Positions 29,569 to 39,111 of a stretch of 41,653 nt of DNA are shown here, one piece after another (position 1 is the first letter of the stretch; each line of letters begins with the position of its first letter). The notes below the pieces were generated by a model. That model made no database searches. It saw nothing but the letters and a program-made list of their open reading frames with translations, and was not told the origin of the DNA. Source of the DNA: Chloroflexota bacterium (GTDB lineage: Bacteria; Chloroflexota; Anaerolineae; Anaerolineales; Villigracilaceae); assembly GCA_016235425.1 (NCBI GenBank), contig JACRLC010000021.1:1-41653 (forward strand), given 5' to 3'. Both the position numbers and the translations under genes were made by a program.

Positions 29569-30204
29569 TCACGCGTTACTTGCCGCGCGCTTTATCAAAT
29601 TAATGACGGTTACAGCAAGGCCAGCCAGTCCATAAAATAGCGCCAGGAAAAACAGGATAAATTTGATCGAGGCACAGAATGCGGCAACTTCGGGGAAGGA
29701 CGAGTCGACATCTCCAAGCAGAACGCGCCAAAGCGCGTAATTTTCCACCATATCGAACAAAGCGGCTCCAAACGCCCCCCAGCCTGCCACCGCGCCGAGG
29801 GACTTTATCCAACCCGAAAATTTCCCCATGGCCAACAATGTGCCAAAGGCTAATGCAAACGCGTAAGTTGGCATGAAGAGATAATCGAGGCCAAGGCTGA
29901 ATGCCGCAGAGAGACGCGCATTCGCATCCCATGAATCAACCATGCGTTTTGACGATTCCGGTGATTCCAGAAGAGGCAGAGCTTCCCTGGCCTTTGGACA
30001 AAACAACCGCAAGTCAATCATGACTTTCGATACCCGCGGTGAGGCGGCCAACTCGAACGAGACAATACCGCACGGCGCGGCGGGAGTCTGAAGAGATTTG
30101 TCCGCTATACCCAAAGCGGCGAGCAGGATAGCGGTCAAGGTGAGAAGCGTGCAGAAGAGAGGCTTGCGTAAGCTTAACGGGAGAAAGTCCAGGGGGTGAA
30201 TCAT
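29569..30204 (-). CDS. Hypothetical integral membrane protein
   Basis: 211 residues with four predicted helices (about 15-35, 108-128, 136-156, 178-202). The loop between helices 1 and 2 (about 36-105), probably outside, contains PAAPCGIVSFELA and LRLFCPKA, two cysteines that may pair. I recognise no family. GGAG is 6 nt before the ATG. It is convergent with the kinase gene, 32 bp away. Confidence 0.75.
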   Translation of the reverse strand: MIHPLDFLPLSLRKPLFCTLLTLTAILLAALGIADKSLQTPAAPCGIVSFELAASPRVSKVMIDLRLFCPKAREALPLLESPESSKRMVDSWDANARLSAAFSLGLDYLFMPTYAFALAFGTLLAMGKFSGWIKSLGAVAGWGAFGAALFDMVENYALWRVLLGDVDSSFPEVAAFCASIKFILFFLALFYGLAGLAVTVINLIKRAASNA

Positions 30205-30263
30205 TTTTGTCTCCGTAGAATCGTGTAGCGTGTTCCGTTTTCCGTGTCTACCTGTCTACTTGT

Positions 30264-31397
30264 TTACTTGATCTCTTTTCTGAACACACGATGATTCTTG
30301 TATTCCACGCCGTTGAGATTCTTCAGGTCCGCGCGCATCTGGCGGGTGGTTTCGGCGACCTGGGTCATTTCAACGTGTGCGAATTGATTGAAGCCTAAAA
30401 CGGTTTTTCCCATTTCATAATAAAGCAGGGCGTTGCCTCCCTTGCCCTGATGTTCGGGAAGGATGCCCATGCCATTGCCTGAAACGGTTTTGGTGCGCTT
30501 CATCTCAAGCAGAATGTCGAAAAGGCCAAATGGGAAGAGGCGTCCCTTCGCGCGTTGAAGCGCGGCAGAGACGTCGGGAAATGCGAACAGGAATCCGACG
30601 ATCTTGTCCTTGTACATGATCACTTTGATGAGGCGCGCATCCGCGACCAGAAAGACATTATCCACCGCGTATTTGATGTCGCCTTCCGAGAAGGGATAGT
30701 ATTCCCAGTTATGGATGAAAGCCTCGTTGTAGGCATAGCCAATGCGCGGCGCCCACTGGACCAGCTCGCGTTTGCTCTTGAACTTTTTCACCCACAAATC
30801 GCCGCGCTCGATGACGCGTTGTGCGATGCGTTCAACGCGTTCGGGAATTTTGAACGAATCAGCAGGCAGGTAACAGGAGACGAAGTCCACTTCCTTTTCA
30901 AAGCCAAGCGCTTCGATGAGCCTGGGATAATAATCATAGTTATAGTTCATCATCGTCATCATCTGGCGATGCTCAAAACCTTCGATAAGGATGCCGTAGC
31001 CATCGAAAGGCGAGAGTCCCTTTGGGCCGATCAATGTATCCATGCCGCGTTCCTTTGCCCAGGCGATGACCGCATCGAATAATGCCTTGGCTGCTTCCAG
31101 GTCATTGATCGTGTCGAAAGCATAGAAATGGGCCTTTTTGGTTTTGTGATAATCGTTGAAACGCTTGTTGTTCGCGGCGCAGATGCGGCCAACCACTTTC
31201 CCATCGCGTACCGCCAGGAAGAAATCCGCTTCGGAATGCTCGAAAAATGGATGCTTCTTTCGGTTGAGCGGAAGATATGCATCCACATAAAGCGGCGGCA
31301 CCCATTGCGGACAGTCCTTATAAAGATCGTACTGAAACTCAACGAATCGCCTGACCTGTGATTTATTCCCCATATCTACTTTCTCAATGGTGAGCAT
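30264..31397 (-). CDS. GNAT-like N-acetyltransferase family protein
   Basis: 377 residues from ATG 31397, which has AGGAG 7 nt upstream; a longer frame to 31490 lacks a ribosome site. It shows an N-terminal GNAT-like half (FVEFQYDLYKDCPQWVPPLYVD, then FFLAVRDGKVVGRICAANN) and a C-terminal half with an acetyl-CoA-type loop (PEHQGKGGNALLYYEMGK). The shape is that of the large YghO-like GNAT proteins found in many bacteria. Substrate unknown; cytoplasmic. It is followed by the four-helix membrane protein gene in the same direction (60 bp gap). Confidence 0.8.
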   Translation of the reverse strand: MLTIEKVDMGNKSQVRRFVEFQYDLYKDCPQWVPPLYVDAYLPLNRKKHPFFEHSEADFFLAVRDGKVVGRICAANNKRFNDYHKTKKAHFYAFDTINDLEAAKALFDAVIAWAKERGMDTLIGPKGLSPFDGYGILIEGFEHRQMMTMMNYNYDYYPRLIEALGFEKEVDFVSCYLPADSFKIPERVERIAQRVIERGDLWVKKFKSKRELVQWAPRIGYAYNEAFIHNWEYYPFSEGDIKYAVDNVFLVADARLIKVIMYKDKIVGFLFAFPDVSAALQRAKGRLFPFGLFDILLEMKRTKTVSGNGMGILPEHQGKGGNALLYYEMGKTVLGFNQFAHVEMTQVAETTRQMRADLKNLNGVEYKNHRVFRKEIK

Positions 31398-31601
31398 GGG
31401 ATAACTCCTGCAAGGGGATTGGAAAGTCTTGCATCCGTAGTATATAACACTCTCAATCATATTAAGACGTGATAAAAGTCCCTGCTTCAAACTGACATTG
31501 GATCAGCCCCCATCAACCTTGAGCGCCCGCAAAAACATGATAGACGCTAAACGCGCCGGGTAGTACAATAAACACCTATCCCTTCATAAAAAGGATTTCC
31601 C

Positions 31602-32876
31602 ATGCCTTCGTTTAATGACAAGTTTAATGACAATTTGAAGAAGTATGCTGACCTGGTAATCAAGGTTGGATTAAACCTGCGCGCCGGACAAAGATTGATC
31701 ATCAACAACGCCTCCACCCGCGGCGTTCCTTTGCACACAGCGCCATTCGTCCATGAAGTAGCCCGCGCGGCCTACGAGGCAGGCGCACGTTTCGTGGACG
31801 TGATCTGGAATGACGAAGAACTCCTGCGACTGCGCGCCCAATTGGCCCCGCGCGATTCGGCGAAGGAATATTCCACCTGGCACATCAATGGCCTGATGAA
31901 TAATGTTGAAAACGGCGGTGCAATGTTGAGCATCCGCTCGAACGATCCGAATTTGTTCAGCGGCCTCGATGCCGACTTCATCGGCGCGATGCAACAAACC
32001 CACCTTGAGCAATTCAGCCCGGTCACCGAAGCGGTCACCATAAACAAATTGAACTGGCTGGTCATCGCCGCATCCAGCCCCAAATGGGCGGCAAAACTTT
32101 TCCCCGCTCTCTCACAGGAGGAGGCAGAGGCGAAACTCTGGGAGGCGATTTTCCAAATCACGCGCGTCGATCAGCCCGACCCGATCGCGGCATGGGAAAC
32201 TCACATCAGGAACCTGCACGCGCGTTCCAAATATTTGACCGGCAAACAGTATAAAGCGCTCAAATACACCGCTCCCGGCACGGACCTGACAGTTGGCCTG
32301 CCGGACGGACACAAATGGATCAGCGCCCGCGAGATGGCCCAAAACGGAATCGAGTTCACGGCCAACATGCCGACGGAGGAAGTCTTCACCATGCCGCACC
32401 GCGAACAGGCAGACGGCGTCGTCACCGCGGCCATGCCCCTCGTTTACAGCGGCATTCTGATCGAAGATTTCAGCCTGACATTTGAAAAAGGCCGCGTTGT
32501 AAAAGTCAGCGCGAAGAAGGGCGAGTCCACGCTCAAGAATATGGTCGAAGCCGATGAAGGCGCGTCCCGCCTCGGTGAGGTGGCGCTCGTGCCATACAGC
32601 TCCCCCATCTCCCAACGCGGACATCTCTTCTACGATCCGCTCATTGACGAAAATGCCGCAAGTCACCTGGCCGTCGGACGCGCCTACCGCACGAACATGG
32701 CCGGCGGCGATGAGTTGACTGAAGCCGAATTCATGGCACGCGGCGGCAACGTCAGCATCAACCACGTGGACTTCATGATCGGCTCCAACAAAATGGATAT
32801 TGACGGTGTGAAGCAGGATGGCTCGACGGAACCCGTCATGCGCCAGGGTGAGTGGGCGATTCAGCTTAATACCTGA
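31602..32876 (+). CDS. M29-family metallo-aminopeptidase
   Basis: 424 residues, a normal length for M29 (AmpS/PepS/aminopeptidase T). It removes N-terminal residues from peptides using two metal ions. Metal-ligand regions are visible: MPTEEVFTMPHREQADGVV, MVEADEGASRLGEVALV, HLFYDPLIDENAASHLAVGRAY, and NVSINHVDFMIGSNKMDIDG. Cytoplasmic, no signal. AAAGGA lies just upstream of the ATG. A TACAAT hexamer (about 31565-31570) is a possible -10. An intrinsic terminator follows at 33093. Confidence 0.93.
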   Translation: MPSFNDKFNDNLKKYADLVIKVGLNLRAGQRLIINNASTRGVPLHTAPFVHEVARAAYEAGARFVDVIWNDEELLRLRAQLAPRDSAKEYSTWHINGLMNNVENGGAMLSIRSNDPNLFSGLDADFIGAMQQTHLEQFSPVTEAVTINKLNWLVIAASSPKWAAKLFPALSQEEAEAKLWEAIFQITRVDQPDPIAAWETHIRNLHARSKYLTGKQYKALKYTAPGTDLTVGLPDGHKWISAREMAQNGIEFTANMPTEEVFTMPHREQADGVVTAAMPLVYSGILIEDFSLTFEKGRVVKVSAKKGESTLKNMVEADEGASRLGEVALVPYSSPISQRGHLFYDPLIDENAASHLAVGRAYRTNMAGGDELTEAEFMARGGNVSINHVDFMIGSNKMDIDGVKQDGSTEPVMRQGEWAIQLNT

Positions 32877-33092
32877 CAAGTGAACTCCTTGTTTTTTGCC
32901 TGCACTGAGCCGCAGGCACACGTGTGCAAGAATTTTTGAACCGCCAAGCACGCAAAGGCCGCTAAGAAAAACCTTTAAAATCTCCGCGCTCTCACCTGCG
33001 CTTGCGTGCGATGCAAGTGTAGCAGACTTCGCGGTAAACTTTTTCGGCTCGTCCAAGTTAGGGCAGTGAATAAAAAGGAAACGGAAACAGGC

Positions 33093-33121
33093 AAAGGCCC
33101 CGCGCGAAGCGAGGCCTTTTT
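33093..33121 (+). terminator. Intrinsic terminator
   Basis: AAAGGCC (33093-33099) pairs with GGCCTTT (33113-33119), with inner CGC...GCG, then TTTTT. It lies 217 bp after the aminopeptidase stop and overlaps the -35 region of the next promoter. The 298-bp gap between the two genes holds no other recognisable feature. Confidence 0.8.
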
Positions 33122-33148
33122 GCATCCAGCCCAAACTTGTGCGATAAT
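33120..33148 (+). promoter_or_regulatory. Promoter of membrane-protein cluster
   Basis: TTGCAT (33120-33125), a 17-nt spacer and GATAAT (33143-33148), 26 nt before the start codon at 33175. Confidence 0.65.
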
Positions 33149-33174
33149 TGCGCCACCCCCACAAGGAGGAAGAC

Positions 33175-33759
33175 ATGGCAACCAAACCGAAACCCAATCC
33201 CGATGAGATCCTCATGGCGGAATTCGAATATATTGCCAACACCGCGTTTCAGGCAAACGAAGACCGGTCACGCGTGGCTTCGTTTTATTTTGTGTCTGTC
33301 GGTTCGCTCGTTGCGGCCATTCTGGGAACCCAATTCGCCAGGGACGAACTGAGGAGCGTCGCATTGCCATTTGGCTTGTTGTTTCTTATGCTCACCCTTC
33401 TTGGCGCATTGACCAGCGCACAGCTTGCCCGCCTGCGCGTCGCATGGCACGAATCCGCAGAGGCGATGAACACCATCAAGGATTTCTACATCAAACACAA
33501 CAAGGAAATCGAACCGGCCTTCAAGTGGAGGAGAACCTCCATCCCCAAAGCGGACAAGTTCATGAGCATCGCCAATTTGATGGCGCTCGAAGTGGCCCTG
33601 CTGGCCGCCCTGACAACTGCCGCGGCAGTCTACTTCCTTCTCCTCGCATTGGGTGATGTTGCATGGTGGAACTGGCTCGTGGTGGGGCTGTCCCTCTTGA
33701 TCGGCTGGCTCCTCCAATGGCTCTGGTATAAATCCCTGCTCAGAGGAAATCGTGAATAA
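33175..33759 (+). CDS. Hypothetical four-helix membrane protein
   Basis: 194 residues from ATG 33175, with AAGGAGG 6 nt upstream. Two pairs of hydrophobic helices (about 36-52 and 60-80; about 130-155 and 162-184) flank a helical cytoplasmic segment containing WHESAEAMNTIKDFYIKHNKEIEPAFKWR. The layout resembles small two-hairpin membrane effectors, but I cannot place it in a family. Its end overlaps the next gene by 8 bp, so the two are coupled. Confidence 0.75.
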   Translation: MATKPKPNPDEILMAEFEYIANTAFQANEDRSRVASFYFVSVGSLVAAILGTQFARDELRSVALPFGLLFLMLTLLGALTSAQLARLRVAWHESAEAMNTIKDFYIKHNKEIEPAFKWRRTSIPKADKFMSIANLMALEVALLAALTTAAAVYFLLLALGDVAWWNWLVVGLSLLIGWLLQWLWYKSLLRGNRE

Positions 33760-34132
33760 TCAAAAACAAACCATCAGTTTGATCCTGCGAATGCTTGGCG
33801 GAGGTATTCTCGCCGCATTGTTAATTTCAACCGGCGTTGCATTGTATGGATGGCTGAAAAGCTGGCAGACCGCCACCCAATTCAGCAATGGGATGTTCAT
33901 CTCCGGCTCGATCGTGATCATCCTGGGAGTATTAGCTGTTGCAGGCGGATTCACCTCGCGCGGCAATTTTGGGATCACCTACAGCCAAAGCGCTGGTGAC
34001 GCGTCCACACCTGAGCGCACCAGGCAAATGATCGTTGACCTTTTACGCGGCTACAACGCGCTCGCGGTATCTGCCATTACCGGGTCAGCGTTGATCGGTC
34101 TCTCCATTCTTATCTACAACATTTTTGGATAA
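33752..34132 (+). CDS. Hypothetical membrane protein
   Basis: 126 residues, GTG start inside the end of the preceding gene (8-bp overlap; AGAGGAAAT upstream). Three hydrophobic helices (about 11-33, 46-66, 103-124) with a short soluble loop (STPERTRQMIVDLLRGYN). No family recognised. Coupling with the four-helix protein suggests a membrane complex. Confidence 0.7.
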   Translation: MNNQKQTISLILRMLGGGILAALLISTGVALYGWLKSWQTATQFSNGMFISGSIVIILGVLAVAGGFTSRGNFGITYSQSAGDASTPERTRQMIVDLLRGYNALAVSAITGSALIGLSILIYNIFG

Positions 34133-34136
34133 TCTC

Positions 34137-34709
34137 ATGCCTCGAAACTACGAAAACCAATCCCCCACGGCATTTCAGCGACTCCCCGAATACAAACGCG
34201 GCGATGACTGGATCCGTGCCTTCCTTTGCACAGCCCAGGTGGGACACATCGCCACATCCTGCGACGGACAGCCGTTCCTAACCCCAAGCATATTCTGGTA
34301 CGACGAAGCGAATCACCAGATCATCTTTCACTCGAATATCGCGGGGAGAGTCCGCTCGAATATCGAGGCCAATCCAAAGGTCTGTTTGGAAGCGAGCGAG
34401 TTGGGGAAATTGCTCCCATCGAATGCCGCGCTGGAATTCTCATTGCAATATCGCAGTGCGATGGTTTTCGGCACCGCGCGACTCGTCACAGATCCGGATG
34501 AAGCTCGCCGCGTGCTTTATGGCCTGATATCCAAATACTTCCCGAAGATGACCGCAGGCAAAGAATACCGCGAAATCACGGACAAGGAACTGCGCGCCAC
34601 ATCGGTCTATGCCATCGCCATCGAATCATGGAGTGGGAAAGAAAACTGGAAAGACCGCGCCCACCAATCCGATGAATGGCCTGCGCTGGATGAGAAGTGG
34701 TTTGAGTAA
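34137..34709 (+). CDS. PPOX-family flavoprotein (pyridoxamine oxidase-like)
   Basis: 190 residues from ATG 34137; a TTG at 34125 would overlap the previous gene. The split-barrel fold of PNPOx-like FMN proteins is indicated by VGHIATSCDGQPFLTPSIFWYDEANHQIIFHS, then GRVRSNIEANPKVCLEASE and MVFGTARLVTDPDEARRVLYGLISKYFP. It is closest in style to the NimA/5-nitroimidazole-reductase-like branch, but function is not settled. Last gene of the 33175-34709 group. Confidence 0.85.
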   Translation: MPRNYENQSPTAFQRLPEYKRGDDWIRAFLCTAQVGHIATSCDGQPFLTPSIFWYDEANHQIIFHSNIAGRVRSNIEANPKVCLEASELGKLLPSNAALEFSLQYRSAMVFGTARLVTDPDEARRVLYGLISKYFPKMTAGKEYREITDKELRATSVYAIAIESWSGKENWKDRAHQSDEWPALDEKWFE

Positions 34710-34837
34710 CACCATGTCGTTGCGACGAAGCAATCTCCCCGCGATGGTGAAGATTGCAGGCAGGCCGTGGAAGGTGTGTCGAAGGCCTATCAGTTAATCA
34801 ACTGATGGCTCGTTTTCATGGGGGATATTCCAAAAGC

Positions 34838-35040
34838 ATATTGACTGGTGATTACCCACATCTTTTACGCCCGCCAATTTCAGAGAAAAAAAGCAAAACC
34901 TCAGCCGCGGATTTCACGAATTTTCGCGAATTGGTTTTAAAAATCCGTGTGAATTAGCGAAATTCGCGGCAGAATGCTCTGTCTGGCTTTGAGGCTTTGA
35001 ATGTCGGATACGGACTTGTGGGTAATCACCAGATATTGAC
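34838..35040. mobile_element. MITE-like element with 16-bp terminal inverted repeats
   Basis: CTGGTGATTACCCACA (34845-34860) and TGTGGGTAATCACCAG (35017-35032) are perfect inverted termini of a roughly 188-bp element. It is flanked on both sides by ATATTGAC (34838-34845 and 35033-35040), a probable 7-8 bp target duplication. No coding capacity. Inside is a second imperfect palindrome, GCCGCGGATTTC...GAAATTCGCGGC (about 34903-34970). It occupies most of the 530-bp gap between the PPOX gene and the phosphodiesterase gene. Confidence 0.8.
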
Positions 35041-35064
35041 TCTTGCTATTCAGATGATTAGAAT
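35036..35064 (+). promoter_or_regulatory. Promoter of phosphodiesterase/5'-nucleotidase gene
   Basis: TTGACT (35036-35041), a 17-nt spacer and TAGAAT (35059-35064). The -35 box overlaps the right target duplication of the MITE. It gives a leader of about 170 nt, in which I see no clear structured element. Confidence 0.7.
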
Positions 35065-35241
35065 AAACTTTGTATCATTCTTGTCACCCGTCAACTGTTT
35101 TAGACAACCTCTTTAGTGGTAGTTATTTGTGAAAGGCGGTGGTGATGGGCAAAATATGGTTGATGTTACGAAGAGAAACGGCCGCGCATTTGCCCGTGCT
35201 GTGGCCGAATCGTATGTCAATTTTGCCAGGAGAGAATGATA

Positions 35242-38200
35242 ATGGTTAAATCAATATTGGTTGGACGAAGCAGGGTGCCATATCGTGCGCCTCTGCTTCG
35301 TTTGTTTTCAGTCCTGCTGATCGTTTCTTTATTGGTACTGCCGGCAGGAGCCTTAGCCGCATCAGGCGATGCGCCAGCCAACGCACCGCTAGCCAGCAAG
35401 GTGATCTTCTTTTCGTCCGATGGAATGCGCCCCGATCTGGTGGATAAATACGTCAAAGAGGGTGCAATGCCCACCTACGCCGACCTGATCAAAAAAGGCG
35501 TTCAGGGCGAGAACGGCATGTTACAGGGATTCCCGCCCAACACCGGCGTTGGATGGTACACGCTGGCAACAGGCACATGGCCGGGCGAACATGGCTCAAC
35601 CAACAACACCTACCATCGCACCGGCGAAGGCAGCTTCAACAACCGCACGAGTTTTGCGGCTTTGGGAACGCTCCAGGCCGACACATTGGCCGCAGCGTCG
35701 GAACGCGCGGGAAAGAAAGTGGCGCAGATCAATTGGGTGGGCGGAGCCAACGCAGGCATTGCCGGGCCAACTGTTGACTTTGTCAACTTCTTCTCCACTC
35801 GCGGCGTGCTGGCGGCTCCACTCAATACGACCGAGCAGGCTGGCGCGGCGGCCTTTGGCATTTCCTATCAGGTAGCCGCGTTTGCCCCGGCCAGCGGCTG
35901 GATAAACGTTCCCGCAAGCGACCCGGCTGCGCCTCCACAACAAACTGCGCTCACCGTTGCCACAACGTTCGCATCGCAGAATCCCACGCGTGTTTACGAT
36001 CTTTATATTTACGACAGCGTCGTGGATGGCACGGCAGTCTATGACCATGCCCTGCTTGTCCGCAGTGCCGCGGCAAAGGATGGAAGCCAGGCATCGTTGG
36101 ACCTGGCAGTGGGCGACTTCAAAGAGATCAAGCTTACGGGGGCAGACGGCCTGATTGGCGCACGCGCAGGGAAGACCGCCGGTTTCTACGTCAAACTCAT
36201 TACGATGGCATCCGATCTGTCATCCTTCAAACTGTACTTCACTTCAGTGGAACGCGTCATTGCCACCTGCGGAACAGCGGCCTGTGCCGCCCTGCCCGGC
36301 GGCGGCCTGGAAAACTACCTCGCAGACAATATGCCCACCTTCATCTCCGCGGACTTTGCGCCTCTCGAAGCGCGCATCATTGATGAAGCGACTTACGTTC
36401 AACAGGGACGCGATCTCGAAAAAACCTTCTCAGACGCGGTGTTGAACTTCATCCTGGGAACGCTTCAGCCGGATACCGACATCGCTTTTGTCGGCTACCC
36501 GGTAACGGATGAGTTCTCGCATCAGTTCATGGCGCTGGTCACCCCAACGGATATGGATGGCGATCCAAATCCATACTTCGATGATCTCGAAGGCAACGGC
36601 ACGCCGGATGGACTCATCAGTGTGCGTGAAGGATATATCCGCAGTGCCTACGAGGAAGCCGATGCCTTCCTGGCGCTCACACGCACCTACATGCCGGATG
36701 CAACCGTCTTTGCCGCGTCCGATCATGGGTTTGCCCCACAGTGGTATGCCGTCAATGCAGGAAAGGTGTTGTTCGATGCGGGTTTGCAGGCCCCTGAACA
36801 AACCAGCAATTGCCGCGCGGCCGCCACCACCAACCAGGCCAAGGCGTGTTGGGCAGGCGGCACCGTCCAGGTTTATATCAACCTGGCAGGGCGCGATCCG
36901 GGCGGTGTTGTGCCCGCCGCGGACTATGAAACTGTTCGCAGCCAGATCATCAGCGCCTTCACGAACCTAACCGACCCGGCCAACCCCGGCGCTCAGATCG
37001 TGGACCGGATCATGCTGAAAGAGGAACTACGCAACGTGGACGGCAGTGATTCCCTGCACCCGAGCCGCAGTGGTGACGTTATCATCGTGCTGAGGCCGCC
37101 CTATCAGTTCGACGCGGCCACGCCCGGACAGGCTGTTGCTTTCTCGCAGTTCTTCGGCCAGCACGGCTACCTGCCCGATCTTGTTGACCTGGAACACAAC
37201 GTCAATATGCACGCGACGTTTATCGCCTCCGGCCCGGGAATTGGCAAAGAAGACCACATCGAAGGGGTGCGCGCGATCGATCTTGCGCCAACCATCGCCT
37301 TCCTCATGAACATCCCAGGCCCGCAAAACGCGCGTGGTCGGATCATGTACGAAGTTGTAGAAAAGTCTGGCCGCTACAAGGAAATCACGATCCTGGATAT
37401 TAGCGACTATCACGGCCAGCTCGTGCCGCTCTCCGAAACTGCCGATAACGTCACCGGCACCGGGGCCAGCAACCCGTCCTTTACGATTGGCGGATCAGCC
37501 TTCCTGAAGACGTGGTTCGACGTTTACCGCGCGGAGGCTGAGAATGGTTCGGTCACGGTTGCCGCGGGCGATTCGGTCGGCGCGACGCCTCCGATTTCCT
37601 CCTTCTTCGGCGACACGCCCACCATCGAAATCATGAACGTGATGGGCTTCGATCTCGATGGATTGGGCAATCACAACTTCGACAAAGGCCAAAACTATTT
37701 ACGTACCACGTTGATCCCGCTTGCGGAGTTCCCATACGTATCGTCCAATGTGGTCAACAACAAAGGCAGGACCCCGGCTGAGTGGAAGCCATCCGTCGTC
37801 TTCGATACATTTGACGGAGGCAAGGTGGGCTTCGTCGGGTTTACAAATGAGGACGCGCCATCCCTGGTATTCCCCGGTTCGTTCGACCCGTTCCATGTGG
37901 ACCCGAGGCTTGCCCGCGTTCAAGCAGAAGTGGATCGCCTCCGAAGAAAGGGCGTCAAGACCATCATCGTCATCGGACACGATGGCGCAACCGCCGGGAC
38001 GCTCACCAACCCCACCGGCCCGTTGATCAGCCTGGCCGATTCTCTCACAGGGGCGGATGCTGTCATTGGGGACCACACCGATTTCCAGGTCCTGACAACG
38101 AGACCGAATGGCATATTGGTGGTTGAAAATCGAAGCAAGGGAATCCGCTTTACACGCGTCCGTCTCGTTCTGGATACAAAAGCCAAGGCCATTGTCTACA

Positions 38201-39000
38201 AGACCGCTGATTTCCACAAACCGTGGAATATTGGCACGGCGGCTGATCCCGACATTCAGGCCCGCATTGACGATTTGAACTCCCAGCTTGCACCGATCCT
38301 GGGTACAGTGATCGGCGACTCGACCGTCTTCATTCCACGCGCCGATGCCTGCGGCAATTCAGCGGGCCGCACGTGCGAATCCAAGGTTGGGAATGTCGCC
38401 GCCGATTCCATGCGCGTGACCTACGGCGTGGATTTCGCAATCACCAACTCTGGCGGATTGCGCGCCGATCTCACCTGTCCAACGACGGATAACCCAAGCG
38501 ACTTCTGCCCGGCTTACACGCCTCCACCCTACCCGATCTCGCGCGGCCAGGTTTTGGGTGTTCTGCCGTTTGGCAACGTAGTCGTCACGCTGGCGGTCAA
38601 TGGCGCTGAATTGAAGACCATGCTGGAGAACGGCGTTTCCAGTATGCCATCTGTCAACGGACGCTTCCCACAGGTCTCCGGCTTGTGCTTCACCTACAAT
38701 ATTTCTGCGCCAGTTGGGAGCCGTGTCACGGGCGCAGTGCGCCAGGCCGCGGACGGAAGCTGCACGGGTCCCGCCGTTGACCTGACCGCCGGTTCCACTT
38801 ACACGATTGCAGAGAACGATTTCATGGTGAGCGGCGGCGACGGCTATCCCAACTTCCTCAGCCGCGCCACCACGCGCGACATCATGGATCAGGTACTGGC
38901 GGATTACATCACATCCCATACGCCGATCAGCCCGTCCATTCAAGGGCGCATCGTCTGTACGACAGGCGGTTCGCCTGCCTGCCCGGTGGTGACACCGTAG
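35242..39000 (+). CDS. Secreted NPP-type phosphodiesterase fused to 5'-nucleotidase
   Basis: 1252 residues from ATG 35242 (AGGAG 9 nt upstream; ATG 35236 is only 3 nt away). Signal peptide about 1-38 (...[11 protein letters not shown]). Domain 1 (about 45-710) is an alkaline-phosphatase-fold type I phosphodiesterase: metal Asp in [11 protein letters not shown], the nucleophile region [49 protein letters not shown] and [11 protein letters not shown]. Domain 2 (about 715-1240) is a UshA-type 5'-nucleotidase: [39 protein letters not shown], and the C-terminal substrate domain with [10 protein letters not shown] and [15 protein letters not shown]. One secreted chain could cut nucleic-acid or nucleotide phosphodiesters to 5'-nucleotides and then strip phosphate, scavenging nucleoside and phosphate. 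Confidence 0.9.
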   Translation: MVKSILVGRSRVPYRAPLLRLFSVLLIVSLLVLPAGALAASGDAPANAPLASKVIFFSSDGMRPDLVDKYVKEGAMPTYADLIKKGVQGENGMLQGFPPNTGVGWYTLATGTWPGEHGSTNNTYHRTGEGSFNNRTSFAALGTLQADTLAAASERAGKKVAQINWVGGANAGIAGPTVDFVNFFSTRGVLAAPLNTTEQAGAAAFGISYQVAAFAPASGWINVPASDPAAPPQQTALTVATTFASQNPTRVYDLYIYDSVVDGTAVYDHALLVRSAAAKDGSQASLDLAVGDFKEIKLTGADGLIGARAGKTAGFYVKLITMASDLSSFKLYFTSVERVIATCGTAACAALPGGGLENYLADNMPTFISADFAPLEARIIDEATYVQQGRDLEKTFSDAVLNFILGTLQPDTDIAFVGYPVTDEFSHQFMALVTPTDMDGDPNPYFDDLEGNGTPDGLISVREGYIRSAYEEADAFLALTRTYMPDATVFAASDHGFAPQWYAVNAGKVLFDAGLQAPEQTSNCRAAATTNQAKACWAGGTVQVYINLAGRDPGGVVPAADYETVRSQIISAFTNLTDPANPGAQIVDRIMLKEELRNVDGSDSLHPSRSGDVIIVLRPPYQFDAATPGQAVAFSQFFGQHGYLPDLVDLEHNVNMHATFIASGPGIGKEDHIEGVRAIDLAPTIAFLMNIPGPQNARGRIMYEVVEKSGRYKEITILDISDYHGQLVPLSETADNVTGTGASNPSFTIGGSAFLKTWFDVYRAEAENGSVTVAAGDSVGATPPISSFFGDTPTIEIMNVMGFDLDGLGNHNFDKGQNYLRTTLIPLAEFPYVSSNVVNNKGRTPAEWKPSVVFDTFDGGKVGFVGFTNEDAPSLVFPGSFDPFHVDPRLARVQAEVDRLRRKGVKTIIVIGHDGATAGTLTNPTGPLISLADSLTGADAVIGDHTDFQVLTTRPNGILVVENRSKGIRFTRVRLVLDTKAKAIVYKTADFHKPWNIGTAADPDIQARIDDLNSQLAPILGTVIGDSTVFIPRADACGNSAGRTCESKVGNVAADSMRVTYGVDFAITNSGGLRADLTCPTTDNPSDFCPAYTPPPYPISRGQVLGVLPFGNVVVTLAVNGAELKTMLENGVSSMPSVNGRFPQVSGLCFTYNISAPVGSRVTGAVRQAADGSCTGPAVDLTAGSTYTIAENDFMVSGGDGYPNFLSRATTRDIMDQVLADYITSHTPISPSIQGRIVCTTGGSPACPVVTP

Positions 39001-39036
39001 TTGCCGAATTCCATTTTGCATCCAATCATGTTGCGA

Positions 39037-39054
39037 GCCAGAGGCGACTCTGGC
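39037..39054 (+). terminator. Small hairpin after the fusion gene
   Basis: GCCAGAG and CTCTGGC pair perfectly around GCGA. No T-tract. A weak terminator or processing hairpin between two secreted-protein genes, so partial read-through is likely. Confidence 0.4.
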
Positions 39055-39111
39055 CTGCAATCTAAAAGAGCGTTTTGAATTCGGCTGGTGATAAACAGCA
39101 AGGAGATAATC

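Noticed and set aside
32112-33242. Long minus-strand frame opposite the M29 aminopeptidase
   Set aside because: It is antisense to a clearly conserved enzyme, has low-complexity His/Val/Gly composition typical of shadow frames, and lacks a ribosome site.
38359-39060. 233-codon minus-strand frame opposite the 5'-nucleotidase domain
   Set aside because: Antisense to conserved catalytic sequence; composition is that of a shadow frame.
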